64,000 bases of DNA, taken from Thiothrix sp. GTDB taxonomy: Bacteria > Pseudomonadota > Gammaproteobacteria > Thiotrichales > Thiotrichaceae. A model generated the notes under the pieces. It searched no databases. It was given only the letters and a program-made list of their open reading frames with translations, and was not told where the DNA came from. Shown one piece after another: positions 17,441 to 25,064 of the stretch. Position 1 is the first letter of the stretch; every line of letters begins with the position of its first letter. Position numbers and translations under genes: made by a program. The stretch lies in assembly GCA_008015155.1 (NCBI GenBank), contig SSFA01000009.1, positions 62,001 through 126,000 on the forward strand, in the 5' to 3' direction.

Positions 17441-17576
17441 TAGACCTCTTTCATAAATCAATTTTTAAGCAAGTTAGCTGTGTAATAAGTGGTAAATATA
17501 CCTTCCTAACAAAGTTATAGAAGGGTTTTTGACATAAGTCAGAATTGGTTAATTTTTGGCTTATGAAAGAGGTCTA
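17441..17576. mobile_element. MITE-like element with perfect 16-bp terminal inverted repeats
   Basis: TAGACCTCTTTCATAA at 17441-17456 is the exact reverse complement of 17561-17576. The 136-base interval has no reading frame. The outer TA of each end could be a TA target duplication. This is the form of a small non-autonomous element moved by a transposase encoded elsewhere. It lies between the AT-rich DprA operon and cbbO. Confidence 0.75.
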
Positions 17577-17741
17577 ATCATGTATACCATTTCTTTTAAA
17601 GCAGAGTGTGATCGAAAAATATATGGGCTGGCAAATATTTCAGATGAGCAACTTGTGGCTAACAGTGATATAGCTTCCTGCAATTCTTAAACATAAACTA
17701 TTCTCAAGCAAAACCTAGCCAGTTTTATCGAAAGAGTTTGT

Positions 17742-19988
17742 ATGTCCTTACCCGCCGAAACCATCGCCCACTACCGCAGCCAATTAAGCTGCAATTTCAA
17801 ACAACTCGATGACGCTTTTGCAGGCTGCATGCAACACGCCCTCAACGTGCTAAGTGAGCAAGGCGTGCAGAATTATTTAGCGGGTGCGTCCTTGGTGTGC
17901 AAAATCGGGCGTGGTTTCGATCCAGTTTTAACGTATCTCGAAGAAATGCCTGATATTGCTGCGCAATTAGGTGAAAGCACTTTAAAGCAGATTAGCGCTG
18001 CGGTGTGGCAAATTTCGCGTACTCCGAATGGTCGGGCGATTCCGCTGTTTTTACAAACTTTGCCGGAGGTGGCGCGGCGTTTGGGCAGTGCCGAATTGCT
18101 TGGCAATTATCTAAGCATTTTGTTTGAGTTAATGGAGCGTACGACGGGTTCGATTCACGGGTTTCATACCACCATTCCTAGTCCCGCTTTGCCCAAATTA
18201 TTGGAACAAATGCCGTATTTGATAAATCAACTGGCCTTGGGCGGTTTGAAAAATTGGATTGAATACGGCATTCGTAATTACGGCAAGCACCCGCCGCGCC
18301 AAGAAGAGTATTTCAGCCTGCAATCGGCAGACAGCAAAGCCATGTTGCAGCAGGAGCGCCACGGCACGCTGTTTACCCATCACGAGCGCAAACTCAATCT
18401 GTATCTGCAAGCTTGTTGGGAAAATACCGCGCCTTTAGTACCGTATTCGGTGGATTTCCGCGATGTGCGCGAGCAGCAGCCGTATTTTGATGACTACGGG
18501 ATGCGCTTGCCAGATGTGTTTAATGAGGCGCATGGGGTGAGTGGTTTGGATCGATACCGCGCGGTCTTGGCGCATATGGCGGCGCATCAGCGTTGGTCGA
18601 GTAAGGTGGTAGTGGATAATTTTAGTCCGCAGCAGCGTATGGCGATTGAGCGCTTGGAAGACAGTCGTGTGGAATGGCTGGCTATGCAGGAATACCGAGG
18701 CTTGCGCCGGATTTTCACCGCTTTGCATCCGCGCCCTGATGAATTCGCCTGCAACCCGCAAACCGAATCTTGTTTACGTCATCGTTTAGCCGTGTTGTCC
18801 TACGCGATTTTGAACCCTGAACACGGCTATGAAAATGCGGCAATTAAGGGCTTTGCGGCACAATTTCATGCTCTGATGCCAGACGCGACGATGCAAAATA
18901 TGGTGAATTTGGCATTGGAATTTGTGGCGAAAACGCGCTTGCAATCCGATCAATTGCCGAAGGTGTATTTCACCGATACCGCGATTCCCTACCGCGATGA
19001 TAATCGGCATTTGTGGTTGTTTATTGAGGAAAGCGACGACGAGGATTTCTTCGAGGACACTCAGCGCGATGATCAAGCGCAACAGGAACACGCCTTGCCG
19101 CCACGCCATTACCCTGAATGGGATTATGCCAGCCAAACCTACCGCCCTGATTGGGCCAGCGTGTATGAAAGCTTGCATCCGAGCGGCAATCCGGCTGAAA
19201 TTGATGCATTGTTAGCCAAACACGCCGCCTTGGCGAAAAAGCTTAAGCAAATTGTCGACTTGCTCAAGCCACAAAATTACACGCGCGTGCGCTATCAAGA
19301 AGAAGGCAGCGAACTAGATTTAGATGTAGCGATTCGTTCCCTGATTGATTTTAAAAGCGGTGCCAATCCAGACCCGCGCATCAATATGAGCCATAAACAC
19401 GATGGGCGAAATATCGCGGTGATGCTGCTGTTGGATTTATCCGCCTCGATTAGCGAAACCCCAGAAGGCTGCACGCAAAGCATTCTGGAATTGAGCCAAG
19501 AAGCGGTGTCCTTATTAGCATGGGCGATTGAAGCCTTGGGCGACCCGTTTGCGATTGCCGGATTCGCTTCCAACACGCGCCATGAAGTGCGTTATCAACA
19601 CATAAAAGGCTTCCGTGAACATTGGGACGATACGGTAAAAGGGCGTTTAGCGGCCATGCAAGCAGGCTATTCCACACGTATGGGTGCGGCCTTGCGTCAT
19701 GCGGGGCATTATTTAGCGCATCAGCCTGCGGATAAGAAATTACTCTTAATCCTCACCGATGGAGAACCTTCGGATATTGATGTGGACGATGCGCAATGGC
19801 TTACCCAAGACACGCGACAGGCGGTAAAAGAATTGGATAATCAAGGCATTTACAGCTACTGCATTAGCCTCGACCCGCAGGCGGATGATTATGTGCAGGA
19901 TATATTCGGGAAGCGTTATACAGTGATTGATAAGGTGCAGCGGCTGCCGGAGCGGTTGCCACAGGTGTTTATGACGTTGACGGGGTAG
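17742..19988 (+). CDS. cbbO: RuBisCO activase von Willebrand subunit CbbO
   Basis: CbbO (748 aa) is the adaptor of the CbbQO activase: its C-terminal VWA domain binds RuBisCO and the CbbQ ring does the work. The VWA metal site DLSAS lies near residue 566, with later segments LLILTDGEPSDID and YSYCISLDP typical of the domain. The long N-terminal region is all-helical as in the family. Orientation and type match cbbM and cbbQ, from which it is separated by inserted DNA; only a MITE and an AT-rich operon are directly upstream, so its promoter is probably not the original cbbM one. Its last 160-190 bases recur three times downstream. Confidence 0.93.
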   Translation: MSLPAETIAHYRSQLSCNFKQLDDAFAGCMQHALNVLSEQGVQNYLAGASLVCKIGRGFDPVLTYLEEMPDIAAQLGESTLKQISAAVWQISRTPNGRAIPLFLQTLPEVARRLGSAELLGNYLSILFELMERTTGSIHGFHTTIPSPALPKLLEQMPYLINQLALGGLKNWIEYGIRNYGKHPPRQEEYFSLQSADSKAMLQQERHGTLFTHHERKLNLYLQACWENTAPLVPYSVDFRDVREQQPYFDDYGMRLPDVFNEAHGVSGLDRYRAVLAHMAAHQRWSSKVVVDNFSPQQRMAIERLEDSRVEWLAMQEYRGLRRIFTALHPRPDEFACNPQTESCLRHRLAVLSYAILNPEHGYENAAIKGFAAQFHALMPDATMQNMVNLALEFVAKTRLQSDQLPKVYFTDTAIPYRDDNRHLWLFIEESDDEDFFEDTQRDDQAQQEHALPPRHYPEWDYASQTYRPDWASVYESLHPSGNPAEIDALLAKHAALAKKLKQIVDLLKPQNYTRVRYQEEGSELDLDVAIRSLIDFKSGANPDPRINMSHKHDGRNIAVMLLLDLSASISETPEGCTQSILELSQEAVSLLAWAIEALGDPFAIAGFASNTRHEVRYQHIKGFREHWDDTVKGRLAAMQAGYSTRMGAALRHAGHYLAHQPADKKLLLILTDGEPSDIDVDDAQWLTQDTRQAVKELDNQGIYSYCISLDPQADDYVQDIFGKRYTVIDKVQRLPERLPQVFMTLTG

Positions 19989-20877
19989 AAGTTTTTTGTA
20001 AAAAAATACTTTTTCCAAAAGCTTGCTTATCATAGTATTTTAGCAATTCCAATAATGGTTTGCAGAAAATATTGTTATACTCACTTTCTGTGTCATGAAA
20101 AGGCATGTGTTCAAGAAAAGAATATCTTTCTACAAGTTTTTTGTACGCCATATAACACATCTCTTCATTTCCAATACAACAATTTAAAGCTAAAAGCTGA
20201 GTGACTTGATAAGTAAGATAAGAACGTACTATATTGCTATACATTTTTTCATCTTTGCTCACATCAAGAGTGATATTTTCAATAATAAAGTCTCTTTCAT
20301 CATCTTCATTTGGTTGAGGATAATTAGTAAAAATAAATTTAAGCAATTGGTATAATATTCTAAAATAGCGCTCCCATATATGATTTCTTTCTTGAAATAT
20401 AATAGAGGCACTATATATATCATTGCTATTGATCATATTAGAAAACTCTTTTGAACCGTCTAAATATCCCGCAAGAGCTAACAATGTATTATTATGTTGA
20501 TTAAGTAGTGCAAAGAAAGTATTTTCAAATTTCTGCTTCCCCTGAGTTTCTATTTGCTTTCTCAAAACTACCTCACTATTAGCTTGTGCATCAGCAGCAC
20601 GCTTTAACTCGTCCCTCGTTTCCTTTAACTCTTTTAGTTGTAATCGTATAGTTAACAATAGAGCCATTAACCCTAGAAAGCTTAGAATTGGATTTAATGA
20701 TCCACCCAAGAAATCACCAAAAGTCCCCCAGTCTGCATTATTAGTGCTTATATCTTGGTAAAAGTGGTGATAAAAATAAAAAAGCAGTACTCCTAAAATA
20801 GCAAATACAGAAAATATACCAATAAAAACCAAAATAATATTTAGTGTTTTTTCCTCATTTTTGGTTTTTTCGGGCAT
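19969..20877 (-). CDS. Putative abortive-infection protein (putAbiC family), tail fused at junction
   Basis: A 302-residue membrane protein of the putative phage abortive-infection AbiC family. Two hydrophobic helices lie near residues 12-35 and 55-78, the second in DFLGGSLNPILSFLGLMALL, followed by a coiled coil (QLKELKETRDELKRAADAQA) and FENTFFALLNQHN, all typical of the family. Such proteins are thought to stop phage growth in the infected cell; the role here is inferred. The last six residues and stop are antisense to the end of cbbO, so the original C-terminus may have been cut at the insertion point. It is AT-rich. Confidence 0.75.
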   Translation of the reverse strand: MPEKTKNEEKTLNIILVFIGIFSVFAILGVLLFYFYHHFYQDISTNNADWGTFGDFLGGSLNPILSFLGLMALLLTIRLQLKELKETRDELKRAADAQANSEVVLRKQIETQGKQKFENTFFALLNQHNNTLLALAGYLDGSKEFSNMINSNDIYSASIIFQERNHIWERYFRILYQLLKFIFTNYPQPNEDDERDFIIENITLDVSKDEKMYSNIVRSYLTYQVTQLLALNCCIGNEEMCYMAYKKLVERYSFLEHMPFHDTESEYNNIFCKPLLELLKYYDKQAFGKSIFLQKTSTPSTS

Positions 20878-21150
20878 AAACTCTTTCCCAATCTTAAATA
20901 AAAAATATGTATAGAAATAAGATCAATAGTTTTTTATTGCAGCTTTGAACTTAAATATACTTAAGCAAATGCTTCAATATAAAATACTAAATTTACAAAT
21001 CTCGATCTATTAAATCAGCGCTAAGCGACCCTCTTCAATAGTTAATTAAGTGCGATTTAAATTAAATTCTTATGTACTTGCTACTAGCTTTTATTAAGGT
21101 AAATAAGTTTTCACATAAACTACATTATCCCTATTATATAGACTTGTCTT
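20878..21150. other. AT-rich intergenic region
   Basis: No gene recognised. The right part leads into a decayed xisI fragment at 21151. It probably includes the promoter of the putAbiC-like gene. Confidence 0.35.
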
Positions 21151-21198
21151 TTCATATAAAGAGCGGAACTTAGCATATAAGAAAATAGCGTTATTTAC
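21151..21198 (-). pseudogene. Decayed xisI fragment
   Basis: On the minus strand 16 codons read VNNAIFLYAKFRSLYE, matching VKNVISLYAKFRPSHG in the intact XisI encoded at 24744. Nothing before or after continues the similarity. It suggests a second xisHI unit once stood here and was replaced or lost. Confidence 0.5.
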
Positions 21199-21228
21199 CC
21201 CATGCAGATACGTGCTTATCATTAATAG

Positions 21229-21462
21229 CTAGCGCTTACGCAATGGATTAGCAGCATCCTGTTTAAGCCTTAAAATCTCAGTTCTAATTTCCGCTAAACT
21301 TTTTTGCCCCAACCACTGGCTGCGCTCTTTCGTATAATCACCCCAGCCAATTTCAGTTTGCTGAAGAAAACGCACCATGCCAACTGCACCTAAACTTTGG
21401 GTCAAAGCTTGTAAGCCTGCGCGACGAATTTCATTCGGTGTCATTGCTGTTTGCACGCTCAT
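21229..21462 (-). CDS. Probable antitoxin or partner of the PIN protein
   Basis: A 77-residue protein (MSVQTAMTPNEIRRAGLQAL, then VRFLQQTEIGWGDYTKERSQ) of a type often found beside PIN toxins; the function is inferred from that pairing. The start at 21462 forms a TAATG overlap with the stop of the PIN gene, so the pair is coupled. Starting at 21483 would add seven residues inside the PIN gene. Confidence 0.7.
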   Translation of the reverse strand: MSVQTAMTPNEIRRAGLQALTQSLGAVGMVRFLQQTEIGWGDYTKERSQWLGQKSLAEIRTEILRLKQDAANPLRKR

Positions 21463-21902
21463 TAAATAACCTCTTGTAACCATGCTAAAGGATTTGCCAC
21501 TTTAATAGGTAAACTGGCTGAGTTCGCATGAGCACGCTTCACTAATTTATCATCGGTACTTAGCATTACATCAACTTTTGCATGGATCGCAAACGCTAAA
21601 TGTAAAGCATCATATTCTGTAAAACCTAACTGCTGTAACGTGTCTGCCTGCTGAAAAACCTCATCTGTTAGCTCCAAACGCTCTGTCGCCTTTTGCTCCA
21701 CTTGCCATAAACGCTCCTGCCGCTCTTCATTAGGTGTTTTGTAAATTTCATAAGCCACTGCATCACTACTGATCCACGACCATGCCCCAAACTCCACCTG
21801 CCTAATAATGGCTAAAACAGCCTCGGCTTCTAAATGAATACGCATTTGCGATTGATCATCAAATGGTCGATTGAGGCAACAAACATCAAGATAGATTTTC
21901 AT
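21462..21902 (-). CDS. PIN-domain protein, toxin-like
   Basis: A 146-residue PIN-domain protein. MKIYLDVCCLNRPFDD carries the first acidic residue, SSDAVAYEIYK the second, TEYDALHLAFA the third and VMLSTDDKLVKRA the last. The N-terminal CCLNRPFD form marks a PIN subgroup distinct from the VapC at 6004. It is the first gene of the pair, unlike the usual antitoxin-first order, so either the small partner follows the toxin or it has a different role. Confidence 0.82.
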   Translation of the reverse strand: MKIYLDVCCLNRPFDDQSQMRIHLEAEAVLAIIRQVEFGAWSWISSDAVAYEIYKTPNEERQERLWQVEQKATERLELTDEVFQQADTLQQLGFTEYDALHLAFAIHAKVDVMLSTDDKLVKRAHANSASLPIKVANPLAWLQEVI

Positions 21903-21990
21903 CTTTTAACTTTACTAGGTTTTAGGTAAGTCTAACCTAAACACGTTACAAACGCCTCACTGTCCATGTTGTTCATAGGCAGGTGTGTTA

Positions 21991-22046
21991 CTAGTAACGG
22001 AGATAATAGTTGAATCAGGTAAATACTCTTGTACCAAGTAATACTT
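21991..22046. repeat. abrB leader remnant (R1)
   Basis: Fifty-six bases match the start of the abrB-type antitoxin gene and its upstream region at 22849-22904 (shared CTAGTAACGGA, ATCAG, AAGTAATAC). The cbbO 3' copy begins one base later, just as at 22943, so leader plus cbbO tail repeats as a composite unit. Confidence 0.65.
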
Positions 22047-22047
22047 T

Positions 22048-22209
22048 AAAGAGTTGGATAATCAAGGGATTTACAGCTACTGTATTAGCCTCGACCCGCA
22101 GGCAGATGACTACGTGCGCGATATATTCGGGAAGCGTTATACGGTGATTGATAAGGTGCAACGGCTGCCAGAAAGACTGCCGCAGGTGTTTATAACGTTG
22201 ACAGGATGA
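22048..22209 (+). pseudogene. Partial copy of the cbbO 3' end (copy 1)
   Basis: All 162 bases align without gaps to 19827-19988, about 141 identical by hand count (87%). The cbbO frame is open and ends in TGA where cbbO has TAG. Nearly every difference is synonymous; only Gln to Arg and Met to Ile change the protein. It has no start and no upstream cbbO sequence. A VapC gene ends three bases after it on the opposite strand. Confidence 0.9.
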
Positions 22210-22211
22210 AA

Positions 22212-22631
22212 CTAACTTTTTGGCACAAACACCTTAGGCACAAGTCCTAATTTCATAGCCTTTTTTGAAAACTTCTTTTCATCAAAAGTTGCCATAGCAT
22301 CACAAGCTTTATAGCTGGCATGGTGTAGAGCATCAGCAAAGTCTAAACCTTGTTCAAAACCATCAATTGCTTGTTCGACTGACAACACGTCTTCAATCGT
22401 GACATTAGGAAAACTGATTAAAGCGCTTAACACGCTGGCAATTTCTTCACGTTCAAATTTATAGTAGCCACGCATGACCCATTCAAGCTCTAGGATCACC
22501 GTCTTACTAACCATTAAAGCTTTGCCAGATTCAATCAAAACACGAGCCAATTCTCGGTGTTTGCATGCTTCATGATCGCCGTCATCCTCGATAAAATAAC
22601 GTGCCAGAATATTGGTGTCTAAACCTATCAT
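22212..22631 (-). CDS. vapC: PIN-domain toxin VapC
   Basis: A 139-residue PIN ribonuclease toxin. MIGLDTNILARYFIEDD holds the first acidic residue, ILELEWVMRGYY the second and LDFADALHHASY the third, followed by a fourth in ATFDEKKFSKKA. It overlaps the antitoxin gene by four bases. The gene runs tail-to-tail into the cbbO 3' copy, its stop two bases beyond that copy's stop, so its end may be set by the junction. Confidence 0.92.
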   Translation of the reverse strand: MIGLDTNILARYFIEDDGDHEACKHRELARVLIESGKALMVSKTVILELEWVMRGYYKFEREEIASVLSALISFPNVTIEDVLSVEQAIDGFEQGLDFADALHHASYKACDAMATFDEKKFSKKAMKLGLVPKVFVPKS

Positions 22632-22864
22632 GGCTTCAATAAACTGGCTGGATCAAAATCAGCAGGCACAGCTTTACGCTTACTCTTTAACATGCCAAAA
22701 GCACTTTTAGGTACATCGGTGGGCGTGCTTTTGACTCTAATTTCCAAGTGATCATTCACCCACACGAACTCAACTTTGCTACCCGCTCGAATGCCAAGTT
22801 GCTGCCTAATATGTAAGGGAATAGTGACTTGCCCCTTGCTAGTAACGGAAGTGATAGTTTGCAT
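22628..22864 (-). CDS. vapB: AbrB/SpoVT-type antitoxin VapB
   Basis: A 78-residue antitoxin with an N-terminal AbrB swapped-hairpin DNA-binding domain: ITSVTSKGQVTIPLHIRQQL followed by GIRAGSKVEF. The C-terminal part (AFGMLKSKRKAVPADFDPAS) should wrap the toxin. It precedes vapC with a four-base overlap and probably autoregulates. Its leader and first codons are repeated as remnants at 21991 and 25606. Confidence 0.92.
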   Translation of the reverse strand: MQTITSVTSKGQVTIPLHIRQQLGIRAGSKVEFVWVNDHLEIRVKSTPTDVPKSAFGMLKSKRKAVPADFDPASLLKP

Positions 22865-22938
22865 CAGATAAACTCTCTTGCATTAAGTAATACCTAGTAA
22901 GAATAGTACAAAGATACTAGGGTGTCGACAGCCTACAA
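22858..22938. repeat. abrB leader (R2), parental copy
   Basis: This stretch carries the vapB start and upstream region. It matches 25606-25687 over about 80 bases (TTTGCATCA, AGTAAGAAT, CACAAAGATAC-like blocks) and, on its left, 21991-22046. Four bases after it another cbbO 3' copy begins. Confidence 0.7.
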
Positions 22939-22942
22939 CCCC

Positions 22943-23130
22943 ACCTAAGACATGCGCCAAGCGGTGAAGGAACTGGATAGCCAAAGCATTTATAGCTACT
23001 GCATTAACCTCGACCCACAGGCGGATGAGTATGTGCGGGGGATATATTCGGGAAGCATTATACAGTGATTGATAAGGTAAAGCGGCTACCAGAAAGATTG
23101 CCACAGGTGTTTATGGCGTTGACGGGGTAG
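22943..23130 (+). pseudogene. Partial copy of the cbbO 3' end (copy 2), frameshifted
   Basis: About 188 bases match the end of cbbO from the RQAVKELD segment to TAG. A two-base insertion near 23040 breaks the frame. Otherwise it reads close to cbbO, for example IYSYCINLDPQADEYV then TVIDKVKRLPERLPQVF. It is longer on the left than copy 1, so the copies have different left ends. Confidence 0.88.
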
Positions 23131-23133
23131 AGC

Positions 23134-23634
23134 TTATTCACCTGCTAATTGAATAAGTGTTTTTACCAAGGAGTCGGATAAACGATAGCCAATATGTTGC
23201 AGAGCACGCAGTTCAGCACTCACACTTTCAATATAACCCTGTTGTTTCGCAGCCAACAAAATAGCGCCAGTGCCTGCAACTCGTATCCCACGTTTTTTTG
23301 CAATTTCTCGCCCGCGCCGCTCATGAATTAATAAAAAACGCGCTTTCAATATTTCTGCCAACGCAATAGCTTCGGACTCACCGGGATCAAGTATTTGAAT
23401 CAGGTCTTGAAAAACTTCCATAGAAAAATGGTCTTGACTTGCCACTTTTAGCCAATTCGCATCCAGTGCTTGTTTTAGTATCTGACTGCCTGCGCGTTTA
23501 GCATCAGGCTTCAGCTCTGCATAAACGGCCGGTGGAATCCAAACCTCCTGATAAAGTTGTTGCAGCAAATTCAATTGCTCAATCTTAGCTAGTCCAATTA
23601 ATGGGCTAGCATCAGCGATAACAATACCTGTCAA
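23134..23634 (-). CDS. DUF3368 PIN-like toxin
   Basis: A 166-residue DUF3368 protein, a PIN-fold relative that acts as a TA toxin. IVIADASPLIGLAKIEQL is the family start; PGESEAIALAE and LLIHERRGREIAKKRG are later signature blocks. The partner UPF0175-type antitoxin overlaps it by four bases. Its stop lies just past the cbbO copy. A second DUF3368 gene is at 45860. Confidence 0.88.
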   Translation of the reverse strand: MTGIVIADASPLIGLAKIEQLNLLQQLYQEVWIPPAVYAELKPDAKRAGSQILKQALDANWLKVASQDHFSMEVFQDLIQILDPGESEAIALAEILKARFLLIHERRGREIAKKRGIRVAGTGAILLAAKQQGYIESVSAELRALQHIGYRLSDSLVKTLIQLAGE

Positions 23635-23963
23635 AGCACATGCTCCAACTCAGCCTCTAGGTCATCGGCTGGGTAATCCACCGCATTAATGCCACTTTTC
23701 CCCAATAGCTCAATAAAATCTTCTAAATCTATGCCCGCAAAACGCGCCGCTTGCGCCAAAGTCATCTGCTGGGTTTGTACGAACAACAGAGCTAAGGTGC
23801 GTTGAACACCATATTTCAGCAGGTTTTCATCAAAGGGAATGGTCAAAAAGGATGGCCTGCCATGCTTAGTGATGATCGTCATATTTCCTTGTTCCGCTTG
23901 ACGAAGTAATTCCCCCGAATGGTTGCGCAAGTCGCGTGCGCTAAAAACCTCAACCGTTTGCAT
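23631..23963 (-). CDS. Phd-UPF0175 fusion antitoxin
   Basis: A 110-residue antitoxin made of two parts. Residues 1-50 look like Phd/YefM (FSARDLRNHSGELLRQAEQG then TIITKHGRPSFLTI). Residues 55-100 look like UPF0175 (RTLALLFVQTQQMTLAQAAR then FAGIDLEDFIELLGKSGI). UPF0175 proteins are usually separate, as at 45606. The fusion gives the DUF3368 toxin a different DNA-binding partner. It is the first gene of the pair. Confidence 0.85.
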   Translation of the reverse strand: MQTVEVFSARDLRNHSGELLRQAEQGNMTIITKHGRPSFLTIPFDENLLKYGVQRTLALLFVQTQQMTLAQAARFAGIDLEDFIELLGKSGINAVDYPADDLEAELEHVL

Positions 23964-24015
23964 AAGGTTTCCTCAAGATAGTTATGTGTACAAAGTGTAG
24001 CATATTTCTTAAGTA

Positions 24016-24092
24016 AGCGTTATACGGTTATTGATAAGGTGCAGCGACTACCGAAAAGCCTGCCGCAGGTGTTTATGGCGTTGACGAAGTGA
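24016..24092 (+). pseudogene. Partial copy of the cbbO 3' end (copy 3)
   Basis: Seventy-seven bases match the end of cbbO and read KRYTVIDKVQRLPKSLPQVF then MALTK-stop in its frame. It is the shortest of the three copies. A nuclease-like gene on the opposite strand ends nine bases later. Confidence 0.82.
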
Positions 24093-24100
24093 AAGTGCCT

Positions 24101-24709
24101 TTAGAGGCGATGAATTTCTGAAACAGGCGATACGTAAAGAAACCCAACATTCTCTTGTTTAGCCTTGTCTTGAACCTGTTTCAAACTCTTTTCCGTCATG
24201 CGCTCTTTTAAGTCAGGCGCTGTATCAATAATCAGGACAACAGGTAAAAAATCACTCCCTCGATATTGAGCCTCTACCCTTTGCGCGGCTAACTTTTTAA
24301 TATCAAAAGCAATTTCTCTACAACTCAAACGACCTTTGTGACGCTCAGATGCTTTTATTTCTATCGCTAATAGTAAAGACTTAAGGGTTTGTTCTTGTTT
24401 TCTGCGTCGCCAATCGCCCTCAACGGCAGGTGAAAATATGCAAATATCAGGTATCGGCTCAAATGCACCTTGATATTCTATATGCTTTTTTATATCTAGT
24501 TCTTGAAACAGTAGTGATACAGGTTTGGTAATCAACATTTTTACATTCATACCTAACTGTTCACGAGGTACACCAGTTTGGCGAAGGCAGTGATAAACCA
24601 TTGCTTGATAATGTAGCTCTGATCCTAATACAGAGCGGCATTCATCAATAATTAAAGGCCAGGATTTTTTGAGTAGATTAAGAGCATCTTCTTGGGTAGC
24701 CAACAACAT
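24101..24709 (-). CDS. PD-(D/E)XK nuclease-like protein
   Basis: A 202-residue protein of unknown family. The pattern EPIPDICIF followed some 30 residues later by LLAIEIKAS is the Asp and Glu-x-Lys arrangement of PD-(D/E)XK nucleases. Two conserved-looking blocks follow (LSCREIAFDIKKLAAQRVEA and FLPVVLIIDTAP). It lies 35 bases downstream of xisI on the same strand, so it may be in one operon with xisH and xisI. The nuclease call rests on pattern only. Confidence 0.5.
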   Translation of the reverse strand: MLLATQEDALNLLKKSWPLIIDECRSVLGSELHYQAMVYHCLRQTGVPREQLGMNVKMLITKPVSLLFQELDIKKHIEYQGAFEPIPDICIFSPAVEGDWRRRKQEQTLKSLLLAIEIKASERHKGRLSCREIAFDIKKLAAQRVEAQYRGSDFLPVVLIIDTAPDLKERMTEKSLKQVQDKAKQENVGFLYVSPVSEIHRL

Positions 24710-24743
24710 AAAAGCATCCTATTTTGTGTACAAGGCTATAATT

Positions 24744-25064
24744 TTAAGCAGCATTCGCCACATTGGGCTCACTCAAAAATGCCAATACAATATCCTGCTC
24801 TGCCACGCCTTGAGCGATTAAATCAGCACTAATACCATGCTCAATCCCATCGTATTCAACGATAACTTTTTCATTTTCCAAAACCATATAGACCAAATTG
24901 CCACGGATGCGCCGCCCTCGATCCCAACCAACCTGCATTAGTGCGTAATGACCTTGTACATCATCAAACACAGTGTCTAAGCGAATATTGCCATGTGAAG
25001 GGCGGAATTTGGCATATAAGGAAATGACATTTTTTACCGCTTGCTGGTAGTCTTTTTTATCCAC
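24744..25064 (-). CDS. xisI: XisI-like protein
   Basis: A 106-residue XisI protein: YQQAVKNVISLYAKFRPSHG near the N-terminus and YALMQVGWDRGRRIRGNLVY in the middle match the family. In heterocyst-forming cyanobacteria XisH and XisI control excision of the fdxN element together with a recombinase, but xisHI pairs are widespread without such an element. It begins with GTG inside the end of xisH (31-base overlap). A decayed xisI piece is at 21151. Confidence 0.9.
   Translation of the reverse strand: MDKKDYQQAVKNVISLYAKFRPSHGNIRLDTVFDDVQGHYALMQVGWDRGRRIRGNLVYMVLENEKVIVEYDGIEHGISADLIAQGVAEQDIVLAFLSEPNVANAA

Noticed and set aside
17580..17690. 36-codon frame (MYTISFKAECDRK at the start) between the MITE and cbbO
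   Set aside because: Short, starts at the MITE edge without a ribosome site; at most the remains of a small antitoxin gene.
18435..19209. Several open frames antisense to cbbO
   Set aside because: They mirror the codon bias of cbbO and have no independent protein features.
22883..23104. 73-codon minus-strand frame
   Set aside because: It is antisense to the cbbO 3' copy and to the vapB leader; the real content is the duplicated tail.
19827..24092. Assembly artefact as the cause of the cbbO tail copies
   Set aside because: The copies differ from each other in sequence, length and left end, and are separated by distinct genes, which misassembly of one sequence would not produce.
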